From: Bacteroidota bacterium
Lineage (GTDB): Bacteria; Bacteroidota; Bacteroidia; AKYH767-A; 2013-40CM-41-45
Direction of reading: 5' to 3'
DNA length: 64,000 nucleotides
Assembly: GCA_016720935.1 (NCBI GenBank)
Contig: JADKJP010000006.1
Location: 124,001 to 188,000, forward strand
In this document: positions 15,597 to 24,466 of the stretch, piece by piece
How positions within the stretch are numbered: the stretch's first letter is position 1
Layout: every line of letters begins with the position of its first letter
Position numbers and translations under genes: made by a program
The notes under the pieces: generated by a model
Told to the model about the DNA's origin: nothing
What the model saw: the letters and a program-made list of their open reading frames with translations, nothing else
The model's database searches: none

Positions 15597-15685
15597 ATTT
15601 GTAGGATTTGAATTGTATTTTCTCTTGCCCTAAAAATACAAAATTTGTAATTGTATTTTGCCAAATGAACTATTGAAGGAAATTG

Positions 15686-15693
15686 TACTTTTG
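15686..15693 (+). promoter_or_regulatory. -7 element (TACTTTTG) of the TPR gene
   Basis: An exact TAnnTTTG match lies 42 bp before the ATG at 15735. A -33 TTTG at the ideal distance is not present. Confidence 0.5.
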
Positions 15694-15734
15694 AGCGGTA
15701 TAGTATTTGCTCTGGCAAATAACCATTCTATTTT

Positions 15735-18083
15735 ATGAAAAAACTCCTCGCTTCTTCTTTATTATTTTTCATGCTGTATAGCCTTCAGGGCCAGCCAAGA
15801 GTCATTTACAGGGAACAAAAACATTTGACTTATACGTTTCGGTATCAGCAATCAGGATCTGCGGAGGTAAATCAGGTACTTGCTTTACTGGCCCAGGCTC
15901 AAGGTATGCGGCCCGGTTCCTACAGTGAAATACCCCTGGAATATGACCTATTAAAAGAAATCTCGCGCATAGGAAGAACAGAATGTATTGCAAGTGCAAC
16001 TTTTTCGGGTATCCGTATCACCCGGGAATTAAAAAACAGGGGATTTGATTTAACGGAAATGCTCATGCCTGTAACGGTAAAAATGGCAATTCATGTTCCA
16101 ATAAACTTAGGCGGTGACGCTGCTCCCGGAATCCGAAAAGAGCTTGCAATCCAAAGTGGAAAAACAGGTGACGCTTCTTTTGCCTATGCAGACTCAGGAT
16201 CGAATACTCTAAAAGTGGATGTGACTCAGGTTGAATTTTTATTTGCTCCAAATACATTTGGAAAACTCAGGGATCGCCTTGCGATGATTCAAAATTACTA
16301 TTCAGCTGATGCAACATTACAACAGCTTTATCTGAACTTAGCATCAATCCACCCTGAGGATATCGGTCAATTGGATGCCAGCCTTGGGATGCTCGGAAAT
16401 GTTGATCAACAAATTGTAAACCTCGACGTCTACAATTTTCCCGGTCAGTTGGATCTTTTCACTACAGATCCGATTCATTTTGTGGACAGGATGCAGGATC
16501 TGAAGCGCAAAGCCGATGACATGAGGATACGATTGATGAATACCAAGGCTAACCTTTATATTCATTTTTATAATATCGGAATTGATTTGCTCTCAAGGGG
16601 CCGCAAGGAATCCGCAAAATCAGCTTTTAGAAGATCGCTAATGGAGAACCCTCGTTTTGCTCCTGCAGCATACCAATTAGCTGAGATAGATTATGAAGAC
16701 GGTTATGTCAACGAAGCAGAGTGCCGGGTGCTGGATATTATCCGTGAAATGGATCCTGATCCGGAGACTCGCCGAATGACAACCAATCTTGCAAAATCTA
16801 TATATGAGAATTATCTGAGTCAGTCCGATCGCCAGTATCAGTCACGCCATTTGAGGGAAGCACTTGATTATTTAGTCAAGGCAAATCATATGTGTGTTTC
16901 TGTTGGCGGTGTGATTTGCGATAGCCGGATTGATGAAGGATTCAGAAAGGTACGGACCGGGATTTATCAGGGCTATTTGGACGAAGCTAAATCCAGTTAC
17001 CAGAATGGGGATCTTGCACAAGCGGAAAATATTTTATCGAAGGCTGTACGTTTTCAGAAGGATTATCCGAATGATGTGCTTTCCGCGAATGAAGCACTGG
17101 ACATGTGGAAAGGGGTTCGTCAAAAAAGATATGACAATTTAATCCTGGAGGGAAAATCACTTTTTTCTGAACGTCAATACAATTCTGCTCTTAAAAAATA
17201 TGAAGAAGCGTCTTCCTTGCAACAACAGTTTTCACTCGTACCGGTAAATGAAATCAATGAATTGAAAAGGAGTTCTGCCAAGCCACTGGTCCTTCAAATG
17301 ATCAGGGAAGGACTTGACAAAGCATCTCAGAACGATCTTGCAGGAGCCCGTAAAATTTCCAATGAGGCGATTGCTTTTCAAAAGAAGTATAATCTTCAGG
17401 AAGATTCAGAAGTAGTTAAGTCATTTCAGGATCTAAAAACAGGAATATTCTCCCAGGAGTGTCAGAATGCTCAGGTTACTTACGATTCAATGTTTTCCGA
17501 GGTTAAGAATCAATTGATACTCCTCGATTATTTTAAAGCCGATGAAAAAATTCGGGAAGCCACTAAATTTTTACAGGATAATGTAATGTGCAGTCTGAAT
17601 GACGGAGGTATTCAGTCCATCCGGGACAGCATTCTGCCAGCGGTTACCTATCAGACACTGATTCATCAAGTATTTGATTATCAGAGCCAAAAGCGCTACC
17701 AGGAGATGATTGACCGTTATCTTGAAGCGGGAAGCTACTTTATCCAGTTTTCGGTATCAGGATTTGGATTGAAACATGCGGGCATAGACGATTTCGCTGT
17801 TTCCAAATGCAATAATTATTTTCTGATGTTTCTGGCAGATCAATATACTTCGAAGTCGGAATATGATAAGGCTCTTGTTTTGTATCGGCAATTGTTATCC
17901 AGAGCTTATTCGTCCTCCAATTACAAAGCCGGTTTGGAGCGGTTGGGGATTCAATTGGGGCTCAAAGAAAAGGGGATTACCGGAGGGAAAGACTGGAAAA
18001 CAGCAGCCCAAAAATATACTCAAGGAGATAAGCGTTTGAAATACCTGGAAAAGGGTTTCAAAAAAGGTTGGAAACAAGGCTAA
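15735..18083 (+). CDS. Large exported TPR-repeat protein
   Basis: This 782-residue protein has a signal peptide (MKKLLASSLLFFMLYSLQG). The N-terminal region of about 250 residues is not recognised. A chain of helical repeats follows: DLLSRGRKESAKSAFRRSLMENPRFAPAAYQLAEID, AKSSYQNGDLAQAENILSKAVRFQ, GKSLFSERQYNSALKKYEEASSL and YTSKSEYDKALVLYRQLLSR. Tetratricopeptide-like helices usually scaffold protein complexes. Nothing assigns a partner. Its end lies 68 bp before serS, so the two may be co-transcribed. Confidence 0.75.
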   Translation: MKKLLASSLLFFMLYSLQGQPRVIYREQKHLTYTFRYQQSGSAEVNQVLALLAQAQGMRPGSYSEIPLEYDLLKEISRIGRTECIASATFSGIRITRELKNRGFDLTEMLMPVTVKMAIHVPINLGGDAAPGIRKELAIQSGKTGDASFAYADSGSNTLKVDVTQVEFLFAPNTFGKLRDRLAMIQNYYSADATLQQLYLNLASIHPEDIGQLDASLGMLGNVDQQIVNLDVYNFPGQLDLFTTDPIHFVDRMQDLKRKADDMRIRLMNTKANLYIHFYNIGIDLLSRGRKESAKSAFRRSLMENPRFAPAAYQLAEIDYEDGYVNEAECRVLDIIREMDPDPETRRMTTNLAKSIYENYLSQSDRQYQSRHLREALDYLVKANHMCVSVGGVICDSRIDEGFRKVRTGIYQGYLDEAKSSYQNGDLAQAENILSKAVRFQKDYPNDVLSANEALDMWKGVRQKRYDNLILEGKSLFSERQYNSALKKYEEASSLQQQFSLVPVNEINELKRSSAKPLVLQMIREGLDKASQNDLAGARKISNEAIAFQKKYNLQEDSEVVKSFQDLKTGIFSQECQNAQVTYDSMFSEVKNQLILLDYFKADEKIREATKFLQDNVMCSLNDGGIQSIRDSILPAVTYQTLIHQVFDYQSQKRYQEMIDRYLEAGSYFIQFSVSGFGLKHAGIDDFAVSKCNNYFLMFLADQYTSKSEYDKALVLYRQLLSRAYSSSNYKAGLERLGIQLGLKEKGITGGKDWKTAAQKYTQGDKRLKYLEKGFKKGWKQG

Positions 18084-18151
18084 AAACATCCTGTGGTCAG
18101 CATGGAATGAGGAGGCAAAAACGTATTTTTGCCTCTTCTTATATCCATTCT

Positions 18152-19423
18152 ATGCTTCAGATCAGTGTCCTCCGTGAGAAACCGGAATTTGTCATCGAAA
18201 GACTTGCAGTCAAAAACTTTGATGCGAAAGAACTTGTGAACCTTATTTTATCCATCGATGAGGATAGAAGAAAAATCCAGAATGAACTCGATGGCCTTTT
18301 GAATCAGCAGAATGTGCTCGCCAAGCAGGTTGGAGATTTGTATAAAAGTGGAAAGAAGGCAGAAGGTGATGATCTCAAAAACAAAAGTGCGGCATTAAAA
18401 ACTTCATCTCAGGAACTGAGTGAAAAGTTAAGCGCGACCGAACTTCAGTTGCAACAGGAGCTTGTGAAATTGCCGAACCTCCCATCTGAAATGGTTCCTT
18501 CCGGCAGGACACCTGAAGACAATGAAGTGGTGCATCAGGAAGGTGCTATTCCAAAATTACATGCAGATGCAAAGCCGCATTGGGAGCTGGCATCCAAATA
18601 CGATATTATTGATTTTGAACTGGGCGTAAAACTTACCGGAGCAGGGTTTCCTGTTTACAAAGGAAAAGGAGCGAAATTACAGCGCGCGCTCATCAATTAT
18701 TTTCTGGATAAGGCGACAGCTGCAGGATTCCGCGAAATCCAGCCACCGATCCTGGTGAACAGGGATTCAGGATATGGAACCGGACAACTTCCTGACAAAG
18801 ATGCACAGATGTATCATGTACAGCTGGATGATTTTTATCTTATTCCAACAGCTGAAGTTCCGGTTACCAATATTTACAGAGATGTAATTGTAAAAGGTGA
18901 AGATCTGCCGGTCATGCTCTGCGCTTACACTCCTTGTTTCAGAAGAGAAGCAGGTAGCTATGGAAAAGATGTGCGTGGATTAAATCGTTTGCATCAATTT
19001 GATAAAGTTGAAATTGTACAGGTGCAGCACCCTGAAAAATCCTATGAAACACTGGATGCGATGGTGGAGCATGTTGCCGGATTGTTAAGGGCGTTGCAGT
19101 TGCCTTTCCGGATTTTGAGATTGTGTGGTGGAGATATGAGTTTTGCTTCCGCCCTGACTTACGATTTTGAAGTTTTTTCAGCGGCTCAGCAAAAATGGCT
19201 GGAGGTAAGCAGTGTTTCCAATTTTGAAACCTTCCAGGCCAACCGAATGAAATTGCGCTACCGTACGGGAAGTGAAAAACCGGCTCTGGCGCATACGCTG
19301 AATGGCAGCGCCCTGGCTTTACCGAGAATAGTTGCTGCACTTTTAGAAAATAATCAAAGTGCAGATGGCGTTCATATACCTGATGCGATCCGTTCTTATA
19401 CGGGATTTGACATTATCAATTGA
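18152..19423 (+). CDS. serS: Seryl-tRNA synthetase
   Basis: This 423-residue class II synthetase has an N-terminal tRNA-binding coiled-coil arm (about 25-105, rich in Lys/Glu/Gln heptads). The catalytic domain carries motif 2, CFRREAGSYGKDVRGLNRLHQF, and motif 3, LNGSALALPRIVAALLENNQ. MLQISVLREKPEFVIERLAVKNF is the standard start, so ATG 18152 is correct and the longer open frame is not. Its TGA overlaps the TTG that opens the frame of the following TPR gene. Confidence 0.97.
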   Translation: MLQISVLREKPEFVIERLAVKNFDAKELVNLILSIDEDRRKIQNELDGLLNQQNVLAKQVGDLYKSGKKAEGDDLKNKSAALKTSSQELSEKLSATELQLQQELVKLPNLPSEMVPSGRTPEDNEVVHQEGAIPKLHADAKPHWELASKYDIIDFELGVKLTGAGFPVYKGKGAKLQRALINYFLDKATAAGFREIQPPILVNRDSGYGTGQLPDKDAQMYHVQLDDFYLIPTAEVPVTNIYRDVIVKGEDLPVMLCAYTPCFRREAGSYGKDVRGLNRLHQFDKVEIVQVQHPEKSYETLDAMVEHVAGLLRALQLPFRILRLCGGDMSFASALTYDFEVFSAAQQKWLEVSSVSNFETFQANRMKLRYRTGSEKPALAHTLNGSALALPRIVAALLENNQSADGVHIPDAIRSYTGFDIIN

Positions 19424-19449
19424 AAAACCGGAATCTAAATCTATCACGA

Positions 19450-21315
19450 ATGATGATACTGAAAAAACAATCATGGCTATTCAACAGGTGTTTTTTACAC
19501 AAAGGAATAGTTTTATTGCTATTCAGTTTCATGTTTTCGTCCGGAGCTCTCATTGCACAAACCGGAAAAGAGCGTCAACTGGCGGATCAGTATCTCAATA
19601 ATGCGGAATACGACAAGGCAGCTGAGTTATACGATAAGCTATTCGATAGGGATCCTTTCGGTACTTATCCAAATTATCTCCGTTGTCTCCTTTCGATGAA
19701 GTCCTATGACAAGGCAGAAAAACTGGTACGAAAGATTTCAAAGAAACAGCCGGATAATTTAAGCTATGGTGCTGATCTTGGTTTTGTGTATTTGTCATCG
19801 GGTCAGGAACAAAAAGCGAATGATCAGTTTGAACGCACCATAAAATTACTTCGTCCGGATCAGGGAATGATTTTGTCGTTGGCAAATGCATTTTCGATGC
19901 GACAGGATTGGGATCATGCTCTTGCGACGTATATCGAAGGAAAAAAATTATTACGCGAGCGTTACAGTTTCAATTTCGAAGTCGCGGAGGTGTATTATCA
20001 GAAAGGTGATTATACCGCGATGATCAATGAGTACCTCGACGCTGTTGAAGAAAATCCGATGGTTCAGCAACAGGTTCTTAATATTCTGCAAGCCAGAGTT
20101 GGCTATGATCCTGAAAATAATCGCGGCGATCTCTTACGAACCTCACTGCTCAGAAGGATTCAAAGAAGTCCTGATCAACCTATTTTTTCAGAAATGCTCA
20201 TCTGGCTTTTTGTTCAACAGAAAGATTTTGAGTCGGCCTATATTCAAGCCAAAGCTCTCGACAAAAGAATGAAGGAAGATGGTTCCCGGGTACTTTCACT
20301 CGGAAGTCTGGCCGCTTCGAATCAGAATTATTCCGCCGCGATCAATTGTTATCAGTATGTTGTTGACAAAGGGGTAATGAATCCAAACTACATTCCGGCG
20401 AAGATGGAATTGCTCAATACATACAACAAGAAGATTACAGAAGAAAATAATTTTACAAGTTCCGACTTAGAGAAACTGGAAAAGGATTACGAATCAACGT
20501 TGTCGGAATTGGGTCGTTCAGCCAGGACAGCGGGATTAGTGAGGGGTCTGGCTCACCTGCGCGCATTCTATCTGGATCGTGCGGATTCAGCGATTGCCGA
20601 TCTGGAACAGACCATTGATTTCAATGGAATCTCGAAGCAAACGCAGGCAGAATGTAAGCTGGAGTTGGGTGATATACTTTTGTTTGAAGGGAATGTTTGG
20701 GATTCAGATCTTTTGTATGCTCAGGTGGATAAAGATTTTAAGCATGACGTTTTAGGTCAGGATGCAAAATTCCGGAGTGCACGTTTGGATTATTTCCGTG
20801 GAGATTTTTTATGGGCGCAGGCTCAGTTGGATGTATTGAAATCGGCCACTTCGCAACTAATCGCTAACGATGCATTATCACTTTCACTGCTCATCCAGGA
20901 TAATATTGGTCTCGATTCTACTATGGATGCTTTGATGTTGTATTCTAAAGCGGACTTACTCAGCTTCAGAAATAGAAATGATGAGGCGCTGGCAATACTG
21001 GATACACTCCTGGCAAAATACCCGGATCATTCACTTACTGATGAGGCCTGGTATAAAGCGGCCAGAATTATGGATGCTAAACACGATTGGAAATCGGAAG
21101 ATAGCCTCTACCAGAAAATCGTTGAAAAATATGGAGAAGATGTTCTTGCCGATGATGCATTGTTTCACCGTGCGGAATTAATGGAAAATAAATTTAAAGA
21201 TTCTGCGAAAGCAATGGAATTGTATCAGGAACTTCTGACAAAATATCCCGGCAGTTTGTTTGTCGTGGAAGCACGAAAACGTTTTCGTGCTTTGCGTGGC
21301 GATGTGCTGAATTAA
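19450..21315 (+). CDS. Exported tetratricopeptide-repeat protein
   Basis: The protein has 621 residues from ATG 19450; the frame is open from a TTG overlapping the serS stop. A basic N-terminus and a hydrophobic stretch (GIVLLLFSFMFSSGALIAQ) form a signal. Many TPR units fill the rest: ADQYLNNAEYDKAAELYDKLFDRDP, SYDKAEKLVRKISKKQPDN, SSGQEQKANDQFERTIKLL, and, near the end, RNDEALAILDTLLAKYPDHSLTDEAWYKAARI and KAMELYQELLTKYPGSLFVVEARKRFR. The last repeats resemble outer-membrane assembly TPRs of the YbgF/BamD kind. The function is unassigned; it is probably periplasmic. Confidence 0.8.
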   Translation: MMILKKQSWLFNRCFLHKGIVLLLFSFMFSSGALIAQTGKERQLADQYLNNAEYDKAAELYDKLFDRDPFGTYPNYLRCLLSMKSYDKAEKLVRKISKKQPDNLSYGADLGFVYLSSGQEQKANDQFERTIKLLRPDQGMILSLANAFSMRQDWDHALATYIEGKKLLRERYSFNFEVAEVYYQKGDYTAMINEYLDAVEENPMVQQQVLNILQARVGYDPENNRGDLLRTSLLRRIQRSPDQPIFSEMLIWLFVQQKDFESAYIQAKALDKRMKEDGSRVLSLGSLAASNQNYSAAINCYQYVVDKGVMNPNYIPAKMELLNTYNKKITEENNFTSSDLEKLEKDYESTLSELGRSARTAGLVRGLAHLRAFYLDRADSAIADLEQTIDFNGISKQTQAECKLELGDILLFEGNVWDSDLLYAQVDKDFKHDVLGQDAKFRSARLDYFRGDFLWAQAQLDVLKSATSQLIANDALSLSLLIQDNIGLDSTMDALMLYSKADLLSFRNRNDEALAILDTLLAKYPDHSLTDEAWYKAARIMDAKHDWKSEDSLYQKIVEKYGEDVLADDALFHRAELMENKFKDSAKAMELYQELLTKYPGSLFVVEARKRFRALRGDVLN

Positions 21316-21346
21316 TTTTTATTCAAGCTTACGAATCAATTCAATT

Positions 21347-21652
21347 ATGATTATTTATAACGTTACTGTGAATATTGACAATTCAGTCGGCGAAGAATGG
21401 CTGAAATGGATGCGCGATAAACATATTCCTGATGTTCTGAAAACAGGAATGTTCAGTAAAAGTTCCATCTTGAAAGTGATGGGAGATGAAGATTCGGGCG
21501 GACAAACGTATTCGATACAATATACGTGTGAATCACTTTCCGTTTATGAACGATATGAAAAGGAGTTTGCTCCCGCGCTTCGCGACGAACACAACAAGAA
21601 GTACAAAGATAAATTTGTTGCTTTTCGCACATTGCTAGAAGTGATTCAATGA
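21347..21652 (+). CDS. DUF4286 family protein
   Basis: This 101-residue protein has the DUF4286 pattern of a ferredoxin-like dimeric alpha-beta barrel: MIIYNVTVNIDNSVGEEWLKWMRDKHIPDVL, FSKSSILKVMGDEDSGGQTYSIQY, and FAPALRDEHNKKYKDKFVAFRTLLEVI. It is common in Bacteroidota next to rsmA and TPR genes; the function is unknown. Its TGA overlaps the next ATG (ATGA), indicating translational coupling with the DUF1571 gene. Confidence 0.85.
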   Translation: MIIYNVTVNIDNSVGEEWLKWMRDKHIPDVLKTGMFSKSSILKVMGDEDSGGQTYSIQYTCESLSVYERYEKEFAPALRDEHNKKYKDKFVAFRTLLEVIQ

Positions 21653-22497
21653 CGCGTTTCTTTCTGCTTTTTTTATTCGTTTTTAAGTATTCTTATAGTC
21701 AGGCTCAGGAAAGCAGGGAGCGTCTGATCGTAAACAACATGATTGCTGCCTGTAAGTCGATGCGGACGGGTACATTTATTTTGAAATCAACGGAGCGTTT
21801 AAGGGACGGGCAATTGCATGAAAGTGAGATTTTGGTGAAACAGCAAACTCACCCACGAAATCTTTATTTGTACTGTATCTATCCAAATCCCGGAGCGGAA
21901 GCATTGTGGAGGGAAAATCTGATGGAGGAGAAGATGCTGATCAACCCGAATGGATTCCCTTATGTAAATCTGAAACTCAGTCCATATTCAGCACTGATAA
22001 GAAAGGAAACGCATCATACTGTTCATGAACTTGGATTTGACTACCTGATGAACCTGATTGGTTATTATACCAAACAACTCGGACCGGATTTTTATTCATA
22101 TCTGAATATTTTAGACACTGTTACCTGGGAAAAAAGATCCTGTATCCGCTTAACATTTGATTACACAGATTACAAGACCCTCGATTATACAGTAAAAATT
22201 GGCGAAAACATAACATCGATTGCACTGAAGCTGCATCTCAATGATTTTTCAATTTTGCTTTTAAATCCTGCTGCAAAAAATTATGACGATGTACAACCCG
22301 GTCAGGTGATTCGCATCCCTAATTTTTATTGTCGGAAAATAATATTTACCATTGATCGGATCCATTGGCTCCCTTTAAAGCAGGAAGTATATGATGAATC
22401 CGGTTTGTATGAGCAATATGAGTTTTTAAGTTTTGTTCTGGATCCTGTAATTACTCCAATGGAGTTCAGTCCGGATTATGACAAGTATAAATTCTAA
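21649..22497 (+). CDS. DUF1571 family exported protein
   Basis: This 282-residue protein has a signal peptide (MTRFFLLFLFVFKYSYSQAQ). A LolA-like beta-sandwich layout typical of DUF1571 follows: MRTGTFILKSTERLRDGQLHESEILVKQQTHPRNLYLYC, GAEALWRENLMEEKMLINPNGFPYVNLKLSP, and RLTFDYTDYKTLDYTVK. A GQVIRIPNFYCRKI segment resembles a LysM end, but a full LysM motif is not convincing. Function unknown. It overlaps the DUF4286 gene by four bases and precedes rsmA by 41 bp. Confidence 0.75.
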   Translation: MTRFFLLFLFVFKYSYSQAQESRERLIVNNMIAACKSMRTGTFILKSTERLRDGQLHESEILVKQQTHPRNLYLYCIYPNPGAEALWRENLMEEKMLINPNGFPYVNLKLSPYSALIRKETHHTVHELGFDYLMNLIGYYTKQLGPDFYSYLNILDTVTWEKRSCIRLTFDYTDYKTLDYTVKIGENITSIALKLHLNDFSILLLNPAAKNYDDVQPGQVIRIPNFYCRKIIFTIDRIHWLPLKQEVYDESGLYEQYEFLSFVLDPVITPMEFSPDYDKYKF

Positions 22498-22538
22498 AGA
22501 ATGTTCATGCTCAGCTATTGATTCCGTAACTTCACACC

Positions 22539-23318
22539 ATGCATCAGGTAAGGGCTAAAAAACATCTCGGTCAGCATTTTCTGAAAGATCCCGAAATCGG
22601 AAAGAAAATTGTTGATTCTCTTGAAGGGAATTACAAGTATGTTCTGGAGATTGGTCCGGGTATGGGTATCCTTTCGCAATTTTTATTTGAGCACAAAGAA
22701 TACGAAACTTACCTGATTGACATTGATCCGGAATCGATCAGTTATTTGCGTGAGCATTTTCCATTCAGACAGGACAGGATCATTGAAGGAGATTTTTTGC
22801 AATTTGATTTGCTGAAGAAGTTTGATCAGCCGGTGGCCATCATCGGGAATTTCCCTTATAATATTTCTACTCAAATTCTTTTCAGGGTTCTTGAGTTTAA
22901 GGATCACATCCCCGAAGTAGTAGGTATGTTTCAAAAAGAAGTTGCCGAAAGAATTGCCTCTGGCCCGGGAAACAGGGATTATGGAATTCTGAGTGTTTTG
23001 ATGCAGATGTATTATGATGTTGAATTGTTATTTGTTCTCAATCAGGAAGATTTCCAGCCACCACCAAAAGTAAAATCAGCGATTTTACATTTTGTTTTAA
23101 AGCCCGGTTTCAAACCGGATTGTGATGAGAAGTTGTTTAAACGAGTGGTCAAAGTTGCATTCAATCAGAGAAGAAAAACTTTACGTAATGCATTGTCTGC
23201 AATGGTAGACAAAAATAAGATGTCAGACCTTCCATTCCTGGAATTAAGAGCCGAGCGACTAAGCTGGCAGGACTTTGTAGTCTTGACAAATGCAATTGCA
23301 AAAATTCAGCACACATAA
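22539..23318 (+). CDS. rsmA: 16S rRNA dimethyladenosine transferase
   Basis: This 259-residue SAM-dependent methyltransferase dimethylates two adjacent adenosines near the 3' end of 16S rRNA. It begins VRAKKHLGQHFLKDPEIGKKIV, the family N-terminus, and carries motif I EIGPGMGILSQFL. Acidic motif II is LIDIDPESI and catalytic motif IV is IGNFPYNISTQILF. The C-terminal helical domain contains PPPKVKSAILHF and AFNQRRKTLRNAL. Length and order match RsmA/KsgA. It is followed 17 bp later by a dehydrogenase gene. Confidence 0.97.
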   Translation: MHQVRAKKHLGQHFLKDPEIGKKIVDSLEGNYKYVLEIGPGMGILSQFLFEHKEYETYLIDIDPESISYLREHFPFRQDRIIEGDFLQFDLLKKFDQPVAIIGNFPYNISTQILFRVLEFKDHIPEVVGMFQKEVAERIASGPGNRDYGILSVLMQMYYDVELLFVLNQEDFQPPPKVKSAILHFVLKPGFKPDCDEKLFKRVVKVAFNQRRKTLRNALSAMVDKNKMSDLPFLELRAERLSWQDFVVLTNAIAKIQHT

Positions 23319-23335
23319 TTTAAAGATCTTTTTAA

Positions 23336-24289
23336 ATGAAAGTACTGTTTATTGATACGGTTCATCCTCTATTGTGGGAATCACTCACTGCTGAGGGTTT
23401 TGACTGTGCTGAAGGATACACTTTATCTCGTGAAGAAATAATAAAGTTGATACCGGATTTCGACGGAATTGTCATTCGCAGTAGAATAATAATTGACAGG
23501 GAAGTTTTGGATGCCGCCAGGAAACTGCGTTTCATTGCCCGTGCAGGAGCAGGAATGGAAAATATAGATGTTAAATATGCAAGCTCGAAGAATATTCTTT
23601 GTCTCAATTCACCGGAAGGTAACAGGGATGCTGTAGGAGAGCATGTGATCGGGATGTTGCTGGCATTGATGAACAATCTTTTAATTGCCGACAAACAAGT
23701 TCGGGATGGATTGTGGTTGCGTGAAGAAAACCGCGGACATGAGCTGGGATCGAAAACTGTAGGGATCATAGGATACGGAAATATGGGCCGAAGTTTTGCA
23801 AAGAAATTAGCCGGATTTGGTTGCCGTGTAATTGCCTATGATAAGTACATATCAGGTTTTTCGGCAGCAGGTGTAGAGGAAGCCGACATGGACACAATCT
23901 TTAATGAAACGGATGTACTTAGTTTGCATGTACCACTTGCGTCTGACACAATGAAAATGGTGAATGATGAATATATTTCCCGTTTCAGGAAGAGTATATA
24001 TATCGTCAATTCTGCCAGAGGTGGTTGTGTAGAAACAAGGGATCTTGTGAAGCATCTGAAATCCGGCAAAGTACTTGGAGCATGTCTGGATGTGTTGGAA
24101 TATGAAGACAGTTCTTTTGAGAAGTTCAGGATAAGGAATTCTGAATTCGAACATTCAGATACCTGGCAATATCTCATTCATTCTGAAAAAGTGATTTTAT
24201 CTCCGCATATTGCCGGCTGGACCATGGAATCCAATGAGAAATTATCCCGGGTACTTTTCGATAAAATCATGCTGATTCCGAAGTCTTAA
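23336..24289 (+). CDS. D-isomer-specific 2-hydroxyacid dehydrogenase (short phosphoglycerate dehydrogenase-like)
   Basis: This 317-residue protein has a Rossmann glycine motif in TVGIIGYGNMGRSFAKKLAGFG. The substrate-loop Arg/Gly is in FIARAGAGMENID, the catalytic Arg in YIVNSARGGCVETRDL, Glu in LDVLEYEDSSFEK and His in ILSPHIAGWTMES. There is no ACT domain, unlike the second dehydrogenase at 29366. It may oxidise 3-phosphoglycerate or another D-hydroxyacid. It lies 17 bp downstream of rsmA and is probably co-transcribed. Confidence 0.85.
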   Translation: MKVLFIDTVHPLLWESLTAEGFDCAEGYTLSREEIIKLIPDFDGIVIRSRIIIDREVLDAARKLRFIARAGAGMENIDVKYASSKNILCLNSPEGNRDAVGEHVIGMLLALMNNLLIADKQVRDGLWLREENRGHELGSKTVGIIGYGNMGRSFAKKLAGFGCRVIAYDKYISGFSAAGVEEADMDTIFNETDVLSLHVPLASDTMKMVNDEYISRFRKSIYIVNSARGGCVETRDLVKHLKSGKVLGACLDVLEYEDSSFEKFRIRNSEFEHSDTWQYLIHSEKVILSPHIAGWTMESNEKLSRVLFDKIMLIPKS

Positions 24290-24466
24290 CACGGATTTGA
24301 TGCATATGGCATGCATAGTTTAAGTTGAAAACCGGATTTGAATGCTCAATTGTAGTGTCATTCACATTTGAAAATATATTCTCACTTTAAGAGCGGATTT
24401 TTTTCTGATTTTTGTACTTTGCAACAATAAATTTATCCCCTAAGCCTTGTAAATTCAGTAAATATC